Assembly: GCA_959020415.1 (NCBI GenBank) | Contig: CAUERX010000002.1 | Location: 1-64,000 of the forward strand | Source of the DNA: an uncultured bacterium | GTDB taxonomy: Bacteria; Bacillota_I; Bacilli_A; RF39; UBA660 | DNA: 64,000 bases | Direction: 5' to 3' | Shown: positions 54,892 to 63,997 of the stretch, in pieces | Numbering within the stretch: position 1 is the stretch's first letter | How the letters are laid out: each line of letters starts with the position of its first letter | Position numbers and translations under genes: made by a program | Notes under the pieces: model-generated | Told to the model about the DNA's origin: nothing | Database searches by the model: none | Seen by the model: the letters and a program-made list of their open reading frames with translations, nothing else

Positions 54892-55611
54892 CTACTCAAA
54901 ATATGATTGAACTTCTTTGGTATAATTGCCATCTTCTTCATGGCTAATTAAGGGCGGCAAAACTTTTAAACCTTCTTTTCCGTTTTTTTTGCCCTCAACT
55001 AAAACGATATTGGCTTCTTTGTTTTCTTTAGGATATACAAATCTAATTTTCTTTGGTTCTAAATTATATTTTCTCATGGTCTCTAAAATATCGGTTAAAC
55101 GCTCTGGTCTATGGACCATGCCAATAACACCACCATTTTTTAACAGTTTTTTGGCAATTTCACAAATTTGATCTAAATTTAAAGTCACTTCATGGCGGGC
55201 CAAAGTTTTATAATCATTTTTGTTGAACTTTGAAGTATCATGTACTTTAAAAAAGGGGGGATTACAAGTAATTATATCAAAAAAATCTGAAGGATATTTT
55301 TCCTTTAAGTTATTGATATCTTCATTGATAATTGTAATTTGATCTTTTAAATTATTTAGTTCAACTGATTTTTTCGCTAATTGGCTAGATTTACTTTGGA
55401 TTTCTACTCCAATTATTTTACCGTTGGTTTTGGTTGATAATATCAAAGGTATTGGTGCATTACCAGTTCCAATATCCATAATTTTTTGAACATTAGAATT
55501 AATAGTTATAAAATTAGGAAGTAGAACTGAATCTAATGAAAAGTTAAACATTTCCGTATCTTGATATATTCTTAAATTTTTATACCCTAATAAATAATTA
55601 ATAACTTCCAA
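54892..55611 (-). CDS. tRNA1(Val) (adenine37-N6)-methyltransferase-like protein (YabB/TrmN6)
   Basis: Class I SAM methyltransferase. IMDIGTGNAPIPLILST near residue 44 is the SAM motif and IITCNPPFFK near residue 114 the catalytic NPPF characteristic of N6-adenine or glutamine methylation. It corresponds in position to yabB between ricT and rsmI in B. subtilis, so tRNA A37 is the likely target. A yabA gene, present before yabB in B. subtilis, is absent. Confidence 0.9.
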   Translation of the reverse strand: MEVINYLLGYKNLRIYQDTEMFNFSLDSVLLPNFITINSNVQKIMDIGTGNAPIPLILSTKTNGKIIGVEIQSKSSQLAKKSVELNNLKDQITIINEDINNLKEKYPSDFFDIITCNPPFFKVHDTSKFNKNDYKTLARHEVTLNLDQICEIAKKLLKNGGVIGMVHRPERLTDILETMRKYNLEPKKIRFVYPKENKEANIVLVEGKKNGKEGLKVLPPLISHEEDGNYTKEVQSYFE

Positions 55612-56391
55612 TTACTTGTCCACCATAACGATTCCATGTGATGGCACATCAACTTTATATTGTTGTTTTAAAATATCTAAGCCAATAACGGTTCCATGAC
55701 CAAATTCGGTTTTAACTTTATCACCTATTTTGGGTAAACATCCTCGGCAAGATTTATAGTCTTCATCCTCATACTTTAAGCAACAAAGTAAACGTCCACA
55801 AACTCCGTTAATTTTACTAGGATTTAAAGATATGTTTTGATTTTTAGCCATATTTATAGAAACGGTATCCAGTTCTTTTAAAAATCTAGCGCAACATAAT
55901 TGCTGACCACAAGGACCACAACCTCCTACTTCTTTGGCTTTATCACGAACCCCTATTTGTCTTAATTCGATTCTAACTTTATAAATACTGGCTAATTCCT
56001 TGGCTAATTCACGGAAATCCACACGATTATCAGCTAGGAAACGAAATATTAATTTATCACGATCAAAAGTATAACTAGCATCAATTATTTGCATTTTCAT
56101 TTTTTTCTTTTGAACCAAGTTACGACATTTGGCAAGGGCGTCTTTGCTATCTTTGAGATTTTTCATATGTCTTTTATAATCATCTTTACTAGAAATTCTA
56201 ACTACTCGTTTTAGTTCACTTTTTAAAGCTTCTGGGCTGATTTCAATTCTATTGTTAATAACTTTACCAAATTGTAATCCTTGATCGGTTTCAACAATAA
56301 CAGTGACATTTTTCTTTAATTTGTAGCCGTTTGGATCGAAATAATAAATGCGTCCATATTCTTTAAAAGAAACACCCACAACTTCTATCAT
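55612..56391 (-). CDS. ricT: PSP1-domain protein RicT (YaaT)
   Basis: Component of the Y (RicA-RicF-RicT) complex that adjusts RNase Y processing and phosphorelay in Bacillus. The PSP1 core includes FLADNRVDFRELAKELASIY. Cys-rich segments follow (GGCGPCGQQLCCARFL; CGRLLCCLKYEDEDYKSCRG), which in the family bind a 4Fe-4S cluster. Length 259 aa. It overlaps holB by four bases and abuts the trmN6-like gene without a gap. Confidence 0.93.
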   Translation of the reverse strand: MIEVVGVSFKEYGRIYYFDPNGYKLKKNVTVIVETDQGLQFGKVINNRIEISPEALKSELKRVVRISSKDDYKRHMKNLKDSKDALAKCRNLVQKKKMKMQIIDASYTFDRDKLIFRFLADNRVDFRELAKELASIYKVRIELRQIGVRDKAKEVGGCGPCGQQLCCARFLKELDTVSINMAKNQNISLNPSKINGVCGRLLCCLKYEDEDYKSCRGCLPKIGDKVKTEFGHGTVIGLDILKQQYKVDVPSHGIVMVDK

Positions 56392-57338
56392 TGTATCCCT
56401 CCTTCCAAAGTGATAATTAACTTGTCCATAAGTAAGCTCGTATTAGCATTATATTTAATTTTTTCTTTAAATTCGGTAATTATATTTAATTTTTTACTAA
56501 TGGTTTTTAAATTGTTTTTGCCCGCAATGTATTCAATATCATTCTTATAATCAACAAATATTTCTAAATTACGATTAGTTAAATAATTTAAAATATCTTT
56601 ATAATATAATGCCATAATGTCAAAAGCAATCAATAAATCTTCTTTTGATTTAATATAATCATGCCATAACTTTTGCATATATATTATAGTATCAATTTTG
56701 TTTTTTTCATAATAATTAACAAATTTTATAACTTTTTCATATTTTTCTAATTCCTCTTCAGCCGCGGCGATTTCACCTTTGCAAAGAAGATGACGTAGAC
56801 GCGCTAAAGTTTTTTCTTCTTTAAAATCTTGTTTTTCTTCTTTTAATTTTATTATTTGACAACGGGATCTAATTGTTTCCAATACTTGATAAATGTTCTC
56901 GGTTATTAAAATAGCAATTATTCCCTCTTCTGGTTCTTCTAAAAATTTTAAAATTGAGTTGGCTGCTTGTTTATTTAATTTGTCAGCACCATTTATTATA
57001 TATATTTTTTTATTACCAATAATAGCTTTTTTATTAAATTCTTCCTGAAGCTTTTGGAGTTGATCCTTTTTTATCCACATTCCATCAGGAGATATGATTT
57101 CTATTTCTGGAAAGTTACCACTTTCAATTACTTCACATTGTTTGCAATCCTGACAATTTTTATTATTAGTATAACTATGTGGGCAAGAAATAGTTTTAAC
57201 AAATGAAAATATTAAGTTAAAACTATCATAAAAACCATTGGTCTCAAAAAGATATGCATGCGAATATTTATTTTTTAAAGCGGCATTTCTTAATATTCTA
57301 TACACTATTGGTTGTAGGTTTTGATATTCATCTAACAT
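56388..57338 (-). CDS. holB: DNA polymerase III delta' subunit
   Basis: Clamp-loader subunit. The N-terminal AAA-like region has Cys residues (CPHSYTNNKNCQDCKQC) resembling the zinc module of DnaX. KIYIINGADKLNKQAANSIL, FLEEPEEG and TIRSRCQIIKLK near residue 165 are typical of delta'. No functional Walker A is present, as expected. Length 316 aa. It lies upstream of ricT as in B. subtilis; tmk is missing before it. Confidence 0.92.
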   Translation of the reverse strand: MLDEYQNLQPIVYRILRNAALKNKYSHAYLFETNGFYDSFNLIFSFVKTISCPHSYTNNKNCQDCKQCEVIESGNFPEIEIISPDGMWIKKDQLQKLQEEFNKKAIIGNKKIYIINGADKLNKQAANSILKFLEEPEEGIIAILITENIYQVLETIRSRCQIIKLKEEKQDFKEEKTLARLRHLLCKGEIAAAEEELEKYEKVIKFVNYYEKNKIDTIIYMQKLWHDYIKSKEDLLIAFDIMALYYKDILNYLTNRNLEIFVDYKNDIEYIAGKNNLKTISKKLNIITEFKEKIKYNANTSLLMDKLIITLEGGIQ

Positions 57339-57349
57339 CTTTCATCTCC

Positions 57350-57535
57350 CTAATAAACTAGCAATCTAATTACTATTAAAGCTATTAATCCTGGTAAACC
57401 AAGGATTGTAAGTATTAATACAGTTATTATATTTATTGGAATTATAGCGGCTGCGGGTACTAATATGTTATAACCATATAACATGAAAAAACCCATAAGT
57501 AGCCTTTTAAATGCACGTGTAATTTTTGATAGCAT
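57350..57535 (-). CDS. bofA: BofA-family membrane protein (pro-sigma-K processing inhibitor-like)
   Basis: A 61-aa protein with two hydrophobic segments. NILVPAAAIIPINIITVLIL and GLPGLIALIVIRLLVY follow the BofA pattern of a Pro-containing first helix and G-x-P-G before the second. It lies directly downstream of recR as bofA does in B. subtilis. ATG 57535 follows GAGGTGG. In spore formers BofA inhibits the SpoIVFB protease; its role here is unknown. Confidence 0.8.
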   Translation of the reverse strand: MLSKITRAFKRLLMGFFMLYGYNILVPAAAIIPINIITVLILTILGLPGLIALIVIRLLVY

Positions 57536-57572
57536 ATTCCACCTCAATAAATTATATAAAATTTATAATAAT

Positions 57573-58169
57573 TTATGAGATTTGACTACGCTCTGATAAT
57601 GCTATTTCTAAAGTTAATGGATCTATATAGTCAATATCAGCACCTATAGGGATTCCATGAGCAATTTTAGAAATTACGACATCTCTTCCTTCAAGTATTT
57701 TTCGAATATATAAAGCGGTGGTTTCACCTTCAACTGTTGGTTTAACAGCAAGTATTATTTCTTTAATGTCTTCTTTTTCTATTCTCTTTAATAATGAAGC
57801 AATATTTATATCTTCAGGATTAATCCCATCTAATGGAGAAATTAATCCGCCAAGAACATGGTAAAGTCCATTATATGTTCCTATTTTTTCAAATAAAACA
57901 ATATTTTTACTTTCTTCAACAACACAAAGAACATTTGTATCACGACTTTCGTCTTTACAAATGTCACATTCGTTATCTTCTGAAAGATTACCACATTTTT
58001 CACATTTTTTTATTTTAGTTTTACTGTTTTCTAATGAAGTAGTAAATAACTGAATTGTTTCATCGTCCATGTTTAAACATGAAAGTGCTAAACGTTCGGC
58101 TGTTTTTTCGCCAATTCCTGGAAATTTTTTAAAACATTCAATTAAATTGGTAATTGTTCGTGGATACAT
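57573..58169 (-). CDS. recR: Recombination protein RecR
   Basis: Acts with RecF/RecO in loading RecA at gaps. An N-terminal helix-hairpin-helix (FKKFPGIGEKTAERLALSC) precedes a four-Cys zinc finger (CEKCGN...CDIC near residues 57-72). A Toprim domain follows (LCVVEESKN near residue 83), then a C-terminal Walker B-like region. Length 198 aa. It abuts ebfC with no gap. Confidence 0.96.
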   Translation of the reverse strand: MYPRTITNLIECFKKFPGIGEKTAERLALSCLNMDDETIQLFTTSLENSKTKIKKCEKCGNLSEDNECDICKDESRDTNVLCVVEESKNIVLFEKIGTYNGLYHVLGGLISPLDGINPEDINIASLLKRIEKEDIKEIILAVKPTVEGETTALYIRKILEGRDVVISKIAHGIPIGADIDYIDPLTLEIALSERSQIS

Positions 58170-58466
58170 TTAAAATAATCCTGGCATTCCTTGAGTATAT
58201 TTACCCATTTTTTGTTCAGTCATTTCATCGACTTTTTTACTAGCTTCATTTACAGCGACTAAAATCATATCTTCAAGCATTTCTATTTCATCGCTTTCGA
58301 TATTATTAGTATCAATTTTTACTTTTGTAAGTTTTTTATTTCCCTTCATTTCAACGGTGACAAATGATGATTTGCCTTCGAAGACAGAGTTATCGATTTC
58401 CTCTTTTGCATTCATCATATCTTTTTGCATTTTTTGTGCTTGTTTCATCATAGCTTGTATATTCAT
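58170..58466 (-). CDS. ebfC: Nucleoid-associated protein, YbaB/EbfC family
   Basis: Small dimeric DNA-binding protein. MNIQAMMKQAQKMQKDMMNA and the core FVTVEMKGNKKLTKVKID are typical. Length 98 aa. It forms the conserved dnaX-ebfC-recR cluster. Confidence 0.95.
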   Translation of the reverse strand: MNIQAMMKQAQKMQKDMMNAKEEIDNSVFEGKSSFVTVEMKGNKKLTKVKIDTNNIESDEIEMLEDMILVAVNEASKKVDEMTEQKMGKYTQGMPGLF

Positions 58467-58480
58467 ATTATCTTCCTTTC

Positions 58481-60193
58481 CTAATTATATTCAATTATAT
58501 CTTTGAAAACGCTGAATTCACTTTTCTCGTCGTCTTCTTTAAATAGATCAGCTATATTTATTTTTTCTTCTTGATAAGTATATTCTTTTATTTTACTATT
58601 AAATTCATTTTTTATAATTTCCCAGCTATCTACATCAGTAGCTATAGCTTTATATTTATTGTCTAAAGCTTTAGTTAAAACTTCTTCTATGTTTAATATA
58701 TTTTCATTAAATAGGTTAGCCATTCGTTCATTTTTGTAAACAAAGATTAAATTTTTTTCACTGGCAGCTTTCAAAGTTCCATCTAAAACCATACCAGCAT
58801 ATTTACCGAAATCTGGATCAAGTAGAAAGTCATTTAACGAAAGTATCCTTTGTTTTATTGCCATAGCGACCTTTTTATTAAAATTTGCTAAAGTGTTATT
58901 AATTCGAATTTCTTTTATTTCGTTTAATTTATCATAGTCTACTTGTTTGTTTTTGGGCGTTATTTCTTTTACTGTTTCAACTTTTTCGTCCTGAGATTTT
59001 ACTATTTCTATTTTGGTGCCCAATTCTGATGATTTAACATCTGTTTTCTTTTCTTTTGTATTTTCAGCAAGCTTAGGTATTGGTTCTTCTTTGGTTTCTT
59101 CTAATTTAACCTGTTTTTCACCAATTTCTGTTTTACCTAACATTTTAATAATTGCTAATTCGAGTAATAGTTTTGTATTGCTTGCTTGATGCATTTCTAT
59201 TGTACAATCATTTAGTTTATCTATATAATCTAAAATCGTCTCGCTATTAATAATATTTACTAATTCGTTATAAATTTCAAAATTACTGTTAATAGTTTTG
59301 AAATATTCGGGTGCTTTTAAACAAAGAAGAATATTTCTCATAAAAGTAGTTATCTCTTCGGTTAATTTAACAAAATTCTTACCACTATCATTATAAAAAT
59401 CTAACTTTTTAAAAATATTTTCTAAGTCGCCTTTTATTATTAAGTTTATAAAGAACTTCAAATCTTTTGGCGTTAACGTACCGTTAATATCATGTATGTC
59501 TGTAGCAGTTATTTTAGATTCTGAATATGCCACGGCTTGATCTAGCATTCCAATTGAATCTCTCATCCCGCCATCAGATAAACGAGCTATTTCGTATAAA
59601 GCAGATTCTTCTATATCAATGTTTTCGTTATTAGCAATTTCTGATAATCTTTTAACGATGTTATTTTCACTTATTTTTTTAAAATCTAAACGTTGACACC
59701 TTGATAATATTGTTTCAGGGATTTTATGAGGATCGGTTGTTGCTAAAACAAATATAATATGCGCTGGGGGTTCTTCTAAAGTTTTTAGCAGAGCATTAAA
59801 AGCTCCAGTTGTTAACATATGAACCTCATCGATAATATAAACTTTATATTTTCCATAGGATGGAACAAGATTAACCTTATTACGAAGTTCTCGAATTTCG
59901 TCAACTCCATTATTAGATGCTGCATCAATTTCAATAATATCACTATTATTGGGGACTGTACAACTAGTGCATTTTCCACAAGGATTGCCTTTTTCTAAAC
60001 TTTCACAATTTACCATTTTAGCAAATATTTTAGCGACACTCGTCTTTCCAGTTCCTCTAGGTCCTGCAAATAGATAAGCATGATTAATTTTATTATTTAA
60101 AATAGAATTTTTAATTATTTTGACAATTGTATCTTGTCCACCAACTTCATCTAGGTTTTTTGGTCTATATTTTCTATACAATGCTTGATACAT
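58481..60193 (-). CDS. dnaX: DNA polymerase III subunits tau/gamma
   Basis: Clamp-loader ATPase. YRKYRPKNLDEVGGQDTIV opens the protein. Walker A is AGPRGTGKTSVA near residue 44, followed by a zinc module (CGKCTSC region), Walker B YIIDEVHML and sensor/arginine finger ILSRCQRLDF. Domains IV-V follow a Lys/Glu-rich linker (about residues 360-425). At 570 aa it is full tau. A -10 and an overlapping DnaA box lie just upstream. Confidence 0.96.
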   Translation of the reverse strand: MYQALYRKYRPKNLDEVGGQDTIVKIIKNSILNNKINHAYLFAGPRGTGKTSVAKIFAKMVNCESLEKGNPCGKCTSCTVPNNSDIIEIDAASNNGVDEIRELRNKVNLVPSYGKYKVYIIDEVHMLTTGAFNALLKTLEEPPAHIIFVLATTDPHKIPETILSRCQRLDFKKISENNIVKRLSEIANNENIDIEESALYEIARLSDGGMRDSIGMLDQAVAYSESKITATDIHDINGTLTPKDLKFFINLIIKGDLENIFKKLDFYNDSGKNFVKLTEEITTFMRNILLCLKAPEYFKTINSNFEIYNELVNIINSETILDYIDKLNDCTIEMHQASNTKLLLELAIIKMLGKTEIGEKQVKLEETKEEPIPKLAENTKEKKTDVKSSELGTKIEIVKSQDEKVETVKEITPKNKQVDYDKLNEIKEIRINNTLANFNKKVAMAIKQRILSLNDFLLDPDFGKYAGMVLDGTLKAASEKNLIFVYKNERMANLFNENILNIEEVLTKALDNKYKAIATDVDSWEIIKNEFNSKIKEYTYQEEKINIADLFKEDDEKSEFSVFKDIIEYN

Positions 60194-60218
60194 TTAATCA
60201 CCCTCTAAAACTATTATA

Positions 60219-60237
60219 ATTATAACATTTATCCACA
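60219..60237 (-). promoter_or_regulatory. dnaX -10 element with adjacent DnaA box
   Basis: On the minus strand TATAAT (60219-60224) lies 26-31 bases before the dnaX start. A perfect DnaA box TTATCCACA (plus-strand reading 60229-60237) sits in its spacer. A second overlapping TATAAT is at 60213-60218. DnaA binding here could modulate dnaX transcription. Confidence 0.5.
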
Positions 60238-60240
60238 ACA

Positions 60241-60271
60241 AAAGGAAATAACTTTACACTTATTTCCTTTT
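60241..60271 (-). terminator. Terminator of tadA
   Basis: GGAAATAA/TTATTTCC hairpin overlapping the tadA stop, followed by TTTT on the minus strand. Confidence 0.7.
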
Positions 60272-60664
60272 ATTTTCGAAAAACTTTTTTAATAATGTTT
60301 GGGACTCTTCTAGTCCTTCTTCCAATTTTTTAAATGTTGATTTTGAAATATTTTCTTTAAATCTAGGAGCAGCAAAAAATACTTTTTTTATACGTGCTTG
60401 TTCAATTGCTCCTTGACACATTTTACAAGGTTCTAGAGTAACATACATTTCACAATTGTTTAAATACCAATTTTGTTTCTTTTTGCAAGCTTTTTCCACA
60501 GCATTTACTTCAGCATGTCTAGTTACTAATTTGGTTTTTTCTTTTGTATTATGTGCTTTGGCTATTACCTTACCATTTTCCACAATTATAGCTCCGACAG
60601 GAACATCATCGGTTAATAAAGATTTTTGGGCTTCTTTAAAAGCCAATTTCATATATTTATTCAT
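60260..60664 (-). CDS. tadA: tRNA-specific adenosine deaminase
   Basis: Converts A34 to inosine in tRNA-Arg(ACG). The zinc-binding catalytic motifs are HAEVNAV near residue 52 (His ligand and proton-shuttle Glu) and LEPCKMCQGAI near residue 82 (two Cys ligands). VPVGAIIVENG is the conserved N-terminal strand. ATG 60664 follows TAGGTGAT; a longer frame to 60691 would enter the SRP RNA gene. Length 134 aa. Confidence 0.93.
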   Translation of the reverse strand: MNKYMKLAFKEAQKSLLTDDVPVGAIIVENGKVIAKAHNTKEKTKLVTRHAEVNAVEKACKKKQNWYLNNCEMYVTLEPCKMCQGAIEQARIKKVFFAAPRFKENISKSTFKKLEEGLEESQTLLKKFFENKRK

Positions 60665-60681
60665 TTTATCACCTAAATAAA

Positions 60682-60756
60682 AGGTACACACGTTTAGTGA
60701 CCCTTAAGGCTGCTGTCTTCCGACTCTGACCTGGTTCAGATATAAACGTTGTACCT
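60682..60756 (-). ncRNA. ffs: Signal recognition particle RNA (4.5S, short type)
   Basis: About 75 nt on the minus strand. Ends pair as AGGTAC/GTACCT and CGTTTA/TAAACG. The conserved SRP54-binding core is present: GAACCAGGTCAGAGTCGGAA then GACAGCAGCC. No Alu domain is present, so this is the short bacterial form rather than the 270-nt scRNA of Bacillus. It lies directly upstream of tadA and dnaX, a common site. Confidence 0.93.
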
Positions 60757-60761
60757 AAATA

Positions 60762-60790
60762 ATAATATAATATTTTAATAAAAAAAGCAA
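60762..60790 (-). promoter_or_regulatory. Promoter of the SRP RNA gene
   Basis: -35 TTGCTT (60785-60790), 17-base spacer, -10 TATTAT (60762-60767) on the minus strand; the start would fall at or within a base or two of the RNA 5' end. Confidence 0.65.
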
Positions 60791-60892
60791 CTGTAATAAT
60801 GTTTTATATGAAATATTATTTATATTTGTATATTTTGGTGATTAAAGTGAGTTTTTGTGGATTTAGTCGGGCTAAAAAATAACATATCTCAA

Positions 60893-60908
60893 GGTTTCAC
60901 GTGAAACA
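60893..60908. other. parS-like site 1
   Basis: GGTTTCACGTGAAACA: one difference (first base) from TGTTTCACGTGAAACA, the Spo0J/ParB binding palindrome. Confidence 0.8.
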
Positions 60909-61014
60909 TAGTTCAATCGTAATAAAACATAAATATGAATGTTAACAGTTTTTATTTATTCCGGCAAAGCTTATTCTATCATTTGGTAACGATATTTTCG
61001 TTACATTACGAAGA

Positions 61015-61023
61015 TTATCCACA
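61015..61023 (+). other. DnaA box
   Basis: Perfect TTATCCACA. A single consensus box 30 bases from a parS site in an AT-rich non-coding region. Confidence 0.55.
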
Positions 61024-61052
61024 TTTTTTATTATTTGAGTTAGTTTGTTTTA

Positions 61053-61068
61053 TGTTTCACGTGAAACA
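61053..61068. other. parS site 2
   Basis: Exact TGTTTCACGTGAAACA palindrome. Confidence 0.9.
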
Positions 61069-61342
61069 TTATATGTTTTTTTCTATTTTTTGATAGATTA
61101 TTTACTTAAAAAATATAAGATTGGAACTTTATTTTCTGAAAACAAAATATAATTTAAAGATGGTTTCACACAAAACATAAAATGATTTTAAATAAAAAAT
61201 GTAAATTGCATAATACTTACACTACAGTTGTTAAAAATTTTCTTAAACTAATTTTGTTAAAACAGTCGCTCTCTTTCCCACACTTTTTTTTATTAAAAAT
61301 ACAGTTTTAAGTATTTAATTAGTTTAAAAGAGCTCCATATAA

Positions 61343-61358
61343 TGTTTCACGTGAAACA
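61343..61358. other. parS site 3
   Basis: Exact TGTTTCACGTGAAACA palindrome. Confidence 0.9.
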
Positions 61359-61439
61359 TTATAAATAGCAAATAACCGTATAGTCTATTTTCTATACTTT
61401 CCGATGATTTTGGTGATTTATTAAATACTATATCTTAGA

Positions 61440-61455
61440 TGTTTCACGTGAAACT
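61440..61455. other. parS-like site 4
   Basis: TGTTTCACGTGAAACT: one difference (last base) from the palindrome. Confidence 0.8.
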
Positions 61456-61482
61456 ATAAACTATATAATTTTTGTACGTCAA

Positions 61483-61498
61483 TGTTTCACGTGAAACA
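61483..61498. other. parS site 5
   Basis: Exact TGTTTCACGTGAAACA palindrome, 34 bases from the gyrA stop. Confidence 0.9.
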
Positions 61499-61518
61499 TA
61501 GCTGTAATTTTATCAGGT

Positions 61519-61546
61519 AAAAAAGATATACCTATTTTGGTATATC
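61519..61546 (-). terminator. Terminator of gyrA
   Basis: GATATACC/GGTATATC hairpin overlapping the gyrA stop codon, followed by six T on the minus strand. Confidence 0.9.
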
Positions 61547-63997
61547 CTCTTCGGTAGTAGTATCTAGTTCCTCTTCACCCTCTTCTTTGAATATTAGAGC
61601 CACATTACTAACCATTTGTTCTTCTTTTAGGTTTATTAATCTAACACCTTGAGCTACACGTCCTGTTGTTGACACTTGGGCAACAGATAATCTAATGATC
61701 ATTCCACTATTAGTAATTATCATTAAATCTTCATCACCATTGACTAATTTAAAGGCTACAATGTTACCATTTTTTTCAGTAATATTTAATCCTTTAACTC
61801 CTTTGCTGCCTCTATGTGTCATTCGATATTCAGTAGCATTGGTACGTTTTCCATAACCTTTTTCTGTTACTACTAAAACTTCCTGACCTGGATTCGCAAT
61901 TTCACAGCCTACACAGATTCCATCATCTAAATCTATTCCTTTAACCCCGGCAGCGGTTCTTCCCATGATTCTAATCTCTGTTTCATCAAATCTAATCATA
62001 CGACCGTTTGATGAAGCAATTATTATTTCATTGTTTCCTGTTGTTTTATCCACAGAAATTAATTCATCGTTTTCTTTTAATGATATAGCTATTTTCCCAT
62101 TTGATCTGATATTTTCAAATTCTGATAAAATCGTTCTCTTAACAATACCATTTTGTGTACAGAAGACAATATTACCTTCTTTTTCTTCAGAATTTATTTT
62201 AAGCATAGCTTTTACTGTTTCTTCTTTTTCTAGTGGTAGTAAGTTAACAATAGGTAACCCTTTAGATTGTCTACTGAATTCCGGCACTTCATATCCTTTA
62301 ACACGATATACTTTACCTTTATTGGTAAAGAACATGATGTAGTCATGGGTAGTCATAGAAATTAAGTTTTCCACAAAATCTTCTTCGTTTGTGGCCATTC
62401 CTTTTATTCCTACGCCTCCTCTATTCTGCGTTTTGTAGGTTTCGCTAAGCATGCGTTTAATATACCCTTTGTTTGTTAGTGTAATGACAATGTTTTCGAT
62501 TGGTATTAATGATTCATCTTCAATATAGTCAATAGCTGTCATATCAATATTAGTTCTTCTATCATCACTATATTTATCTTTTATTTCTTGCAATTCTTCT
62601 TTAATAATACCTAACACCTTTTCTTCAGATGCTAATATTTCATTGTAATATTTAATTTTTTCTAATAAATCTTTTAATTCATCTTCGATTTTTGCTCTTT
62701 CTAGACCAGTTAATCTTCTTAACTTCATTTCTAGTATAGCTGTAGCTTGAGCCTCTGATAAATTAAATCTTGATATTAATTGAGCTTGGGCGTCTTCGTC
62801 GCCGTTAGCACCTTTTATAATTTTTATTATTTCATCAATATTATCTAAAGCTATTTTTAAGCCTTCCAAAATATGAACACGTTTTTCGGCTTTATTTAAA
62901 TCAAATCTCGTTCTTCTAATTATTATTTCTTTTTGATAATCTATATATCTAGAAATTATATCTTTTAATCCTAATGTTTTTGGAACACCATTATCAAGCA
63001 TTAATAATGTAATACCATAATTTGTTTGAAATCCAGTATGTTTATATAAATTATTTAAAACAATTTGCGCATTAGCATCTTTCTTTAAAGATATTGTTAT
63101 CTTAATACCATTTTTTAGATCTGTATGGTAATCTGAAATTCCTTCAATAGTTTTATTATGAACTAATTCTGCTACTTTATTTTTTAAGTCAGAAGTATTT
63201 GTTCCATATGGTACTTCATCAATTATTATATATTGGCGGCCATTTTTTTCTTCAATTGTCGCTTTACTTCTTAGTGTTATCGTTCCCTTACCTGTTTCAT
63301 AGGCTTTTTTGATTCCACTATTACCTAAAATGGTAGCCCCTGTTGGAAAATCAGGTCCCTTTATATACTGCATTAATCCTACTGTATCAATATCTTGGTT
63401 ATCAATATAAGCAATACATCCATCAATAACTTCACCTAAGTTATGTGGAGGAATATTAGTAGCCATACCAACAGCAATTCCCATGGTACCATTTACTAGG
63501 ACGTTAGGAAATCTTGAAGGTAAAACGGTTGGCTCTTCTCTTGTTTCATCATAGTTTGTTTCAAAATCAACAGTATCTTTATTAATATCACGAAGTAATT
63601 CTAAAGATATTTTTGATAAACGTGACTCTGTATAACGCATAGCAGCGGCTCCATAACCTTCAATATTACCAAAGTTTCCATGGCCATCTATTAGCATATA
63701 ACGATAACTAAAATCTTGTGCCATACGCACCATGGCTTCATAAATACTTGAATCACCATGGGGATGGTAGTTACCCATTACTTCTCCGACAGTTTTTGCA
63801 CTTTTTTTATGAGGCTTATCTGGCGTGTAACCTGATTCATACATCGAATATAAAATTCGGCGGTGAACTGGTTTTAATCCATCCCTTAAATCAGGCAAAG
63901 CACGTGCCATGATAACACTCATTGAATAATCTAAAAATGAACTTTCTATTTCATTTACTATGTTATTTTCTTCTAATCTATCTTTACTATGGTCCAT
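61532..63997 (-). CDS. gyrA: DNA gyrase subunit A
   Basis: Breakage-reunion subunit of gyrase. The catalytic Tyr is Y122 in [10 protein letters not shown]. The quinolone-resistance region reads GDSSIYE, with Ser83 and Glu87 as in susceptible Gram-positive enzymes. The C-terminal beta-pinwheel contains the GyrA-box-like [11 protein letters not shown] near residue 525 and repeated G-x-V-K-R-T/R elements. The protein ends in an acidic tail ([14 protein letters not shown]). At 821 aa it is complete; its start lies three bases from the window edge, and gyrB would be expected just beyond. Confidence 0.97.
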   Translation of the reverse strand: MDHSKDRLEENNIVNEIESSFLDYSMSVIMARALPDLRDGLKPVHRRILYSMYESGYTPDKPHKKSAKTVGEVMGNYHPHGDSSIYEAMVRMAQDFSYRYMLIDGHGNFGNIEGYGAAAMRYTESRLSKISLELLRDINKDTVDFETNYDETREEPTVLPSRFPNVLVNGTMGIAVGMATNIPPHNLGEVIDGCIAYIDNQDIDTVGLMQYIKGPDFPTGATILGNSGIKKAYETGKGTITLRSKATIEEKNGRQYIIIDEVPYGTNTSDLKNKVAELVHNKTIEGISDYHTDLKNGIKITISLKKDANAQIVLNNLYKHTGFQTNYGITLLMLDNGVPKTLGLKDIISRYIDYQKEIIIRRTRFDLNKAEKRVHILEGLKIALDNIDEIIKIIKGANGDEDAQAQLISRFNLSEAQATAILEMKLRRLTGLERAKIEDELKDLLEKIKYYNEILASEEKVLGIIKEELQEIKDKYSDDRRTNIDMTAIDYIEDESLIPIENIVITLTNKGYIKRMLSETYKTQNRGGVGIKGMATNEEDFVENLISMTTHDYIMFFTNKGKVYRVKGYEVPEFSRQSKGLPIVNLLPLEKEETVKAMLKINSEEKEGNIVFCTQNGIVKRTILSEFENIRSNGKIAISLKENDELISVDKTTGNNEIIIASSNGRMIRFDETEIRIMGRTAAGVKGIDLDDGICVGCEIANPGQEVLVVTEKGYGKRTNATEYRMTHRGSKGVKGLNITEKNGNIVAFKLVNGDEDLMIITNSGMIIRLSVAQVSTTGRVAQGVRLINLKEEQMVSNVALIFKEEGEEELDTTTEEDIPK

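Larger units (their letters stand above)
60791..61518. other. Gene-free region with parS cluster and DnaA box
   Basis: About 730 bases without a credible gene between the SRP RNA promoter and gyrA. It holds five 16-bp parS-like palindromes, one decayed copy (61162-61177), one perfect DnaA box (61015-61023) and one inverted repeat (60986-61004, GTAACGA/TCGTTAC). The remainder is strongly AT-rich. This looks like a chromosome-segregation (centromere-like) region. Confidence 0.8.

Noticed and set aside
60986..61004. GTAACGA/TCGTTAC inverted repeat as a terminator
   Set aside because: No T run follows on either strand; it may be a protein-binding site or chance.
61162..61177. Sixth parS site
   Set aside because: GGTTTCACACAAAACA has four differences from the palindrome, including the central CGTG, so ParB binding is unlikely; treated as a decayed copy.
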